Shown one piece after another: positions 63,470-64,000 of a stretch of DNA of 64,000 nt (position 1 is the stretch's first letter; each line of letters begins with the position of its first letter). Below the pieces are notes generated by a model, which was given only the letters and a program-made list of their open reading frames with translations, did no database searches and had not been told where the DNA came from. Source of the stretch: Phaenicophaeus curvirostris (Eukaryota > Chordata > Aves > Cuculiformes > Cuculidae); NCBI RefSeq assembly GCF_032191515.1, contig NC_091392.1, forward strand, positions 157,324,105-157,388,104, in the 5' to 3' direction. The translations under genes were made by a program, and so were the position numbers.

Positions 63470-63907
63470 CTCTCCAGATGGATAAGGGAATGGAGCATCT
63501 CTCTTATGAGGAGAGGCTGAGTGATCTCAGTCTGTTTAGCCTGGAAAAGAGAAGACTGAGAGGGGATCTTATTAGTGCTTATAAATGTCTAAAGGGCAGG
63601 TGCCAAGATGATGGGGACACACTCTTCTTGTCCTGTTGCCCAGCAACAGGACAAGGGCAATGGGTACAAACTGGAACAAAGGAAGTTCTACTTCAACATG
63701 TGAAAAAATTCTTTAGTATGAGATTATCAGAGCATTATAATGGGCTTCCCAGGGATGCCGTGGAGTCTCCTTCTCTGGAGATATTAAAAACTCACCTGGA
63801 CACATTCTGCGCAACCTGCTGTAGGTGAACCTGCTTTAGAAAGGGAGTTGGAGTAGATGATCTCCAGAGGTCCCTTCCAACCCTGACCACTCTGTGATTC
63901 TGTGATT
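63470..63907 (+). mobile_element. CR1 LINE 3' fragment, older branch, plus strand
   Basis: It covers the C-terminal part of ORF2 and the 3' UTR. The 116-codon frame 63478-63828 contains MEHLSYEERLSDLSLFSLEK, then RRLRGDLISAYKCLKG, then LPRDAVESPSLEILKTHLD. The 3' UTR ends GATGATCTCCAGAGGTCCC, TTCCAACC and two ATTCTGTG tail units. Its sequence branch differs from the young group. A perfect 13-bp inverted repeat at 63627-63655 is not expected in the family and replaces normal sequence. Confidence 0.95.
63627..63655 (+). repeat. 13-bp perfect inverted repeat inside CR1
   Basis: The arms CTTGTCCTGTTGC (63627-63639) and GCAACAGGACAAG (63643-63655) are exact reverse complements with a CCA loop. 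The right arm resembles normal CR1 sequence (CAG-GACAGGACAAG type). The left arm does not, so it probably arose by local templated copying. Confidence 0.9.
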
Positions 63908-64000
63908 CATAGGTATCTGCTCACCTGAGCAAGGATATAAGCATCACCCTCCCTGGAAGCTTAGGAGGAGCCAATACAACTCACTTTGAGTAGAAGATAT

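Noticed and set aside
1..64000. Endogenous retrovirus or LTR, tRNA, rRNA, CRISPR or bacterial-type operon
   Set aside because: No paired LTR-like ends, gag or pol frames, cloverleaf, rRNA core or direct-repeat array was seen. The only reverse transcriptase sequence is CR1.

Overview
The window is vertebrate, almost certainly avian, nuclear DNA. Two things show this. The interspersed repeats are overwhelmingly CR1 LINEs that end in the 8-bp ATTCTATG tail motif typical of birds, and the only protein-coding exon I can identify is vertebrate RAP2A. I cannot assign a species from the sequence alone.

Positions 1 to 16433 read as the 3' part of the single large coding intron of RAP2A, on the plus strand. 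The second and last coding exon lies at 16434-16671 and encodes residues 106-183 of the Ras-like GTPase, including the NKVD and SAK guanine-binding motifs and the C-terminal CNIQ lipidation box. A long 3' UTR, free of recognisable CR1, follows to about 20440. It ends near two poly(A) signals, at 20348 and 20420. Exon 1, which would encode residues 1-105 with the P-loop and switches, is not in the window and must lie upstream.

From about 20440 to the end I find no gene. This is intergenic sequence populated by CR1 copies in both orientations. They include long fragments that keep part of the ORF2 reverse transcriptase (26790-28050, 28571-29432, 30144-31276, 36278-37260) and many short 5'-truncated tails. 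A closely related, young-looking CR1 group dominates 30-59 kb. The RAP2A intron holds only older or differently branched CR1 copies plus a MIR-like remnant. The open reading frames seen elsewhere in the intergenic part are short, have no recognisable protein similarity and look like chance frames or CR1 antisense frames.

No tRNA, rRNA, CRISPR array, endogenous retrovirus or novel gene cluster is supported. The points most worth a second look are the mutational histories of individual CR1 copies (one-base frameshift, single CpG stop, internal deletions, a quasi-palindrome), a 21-bp minisatellite, a few candidate ancient repeats, and TAAT-rich islands that could be conserved non-coding elements.
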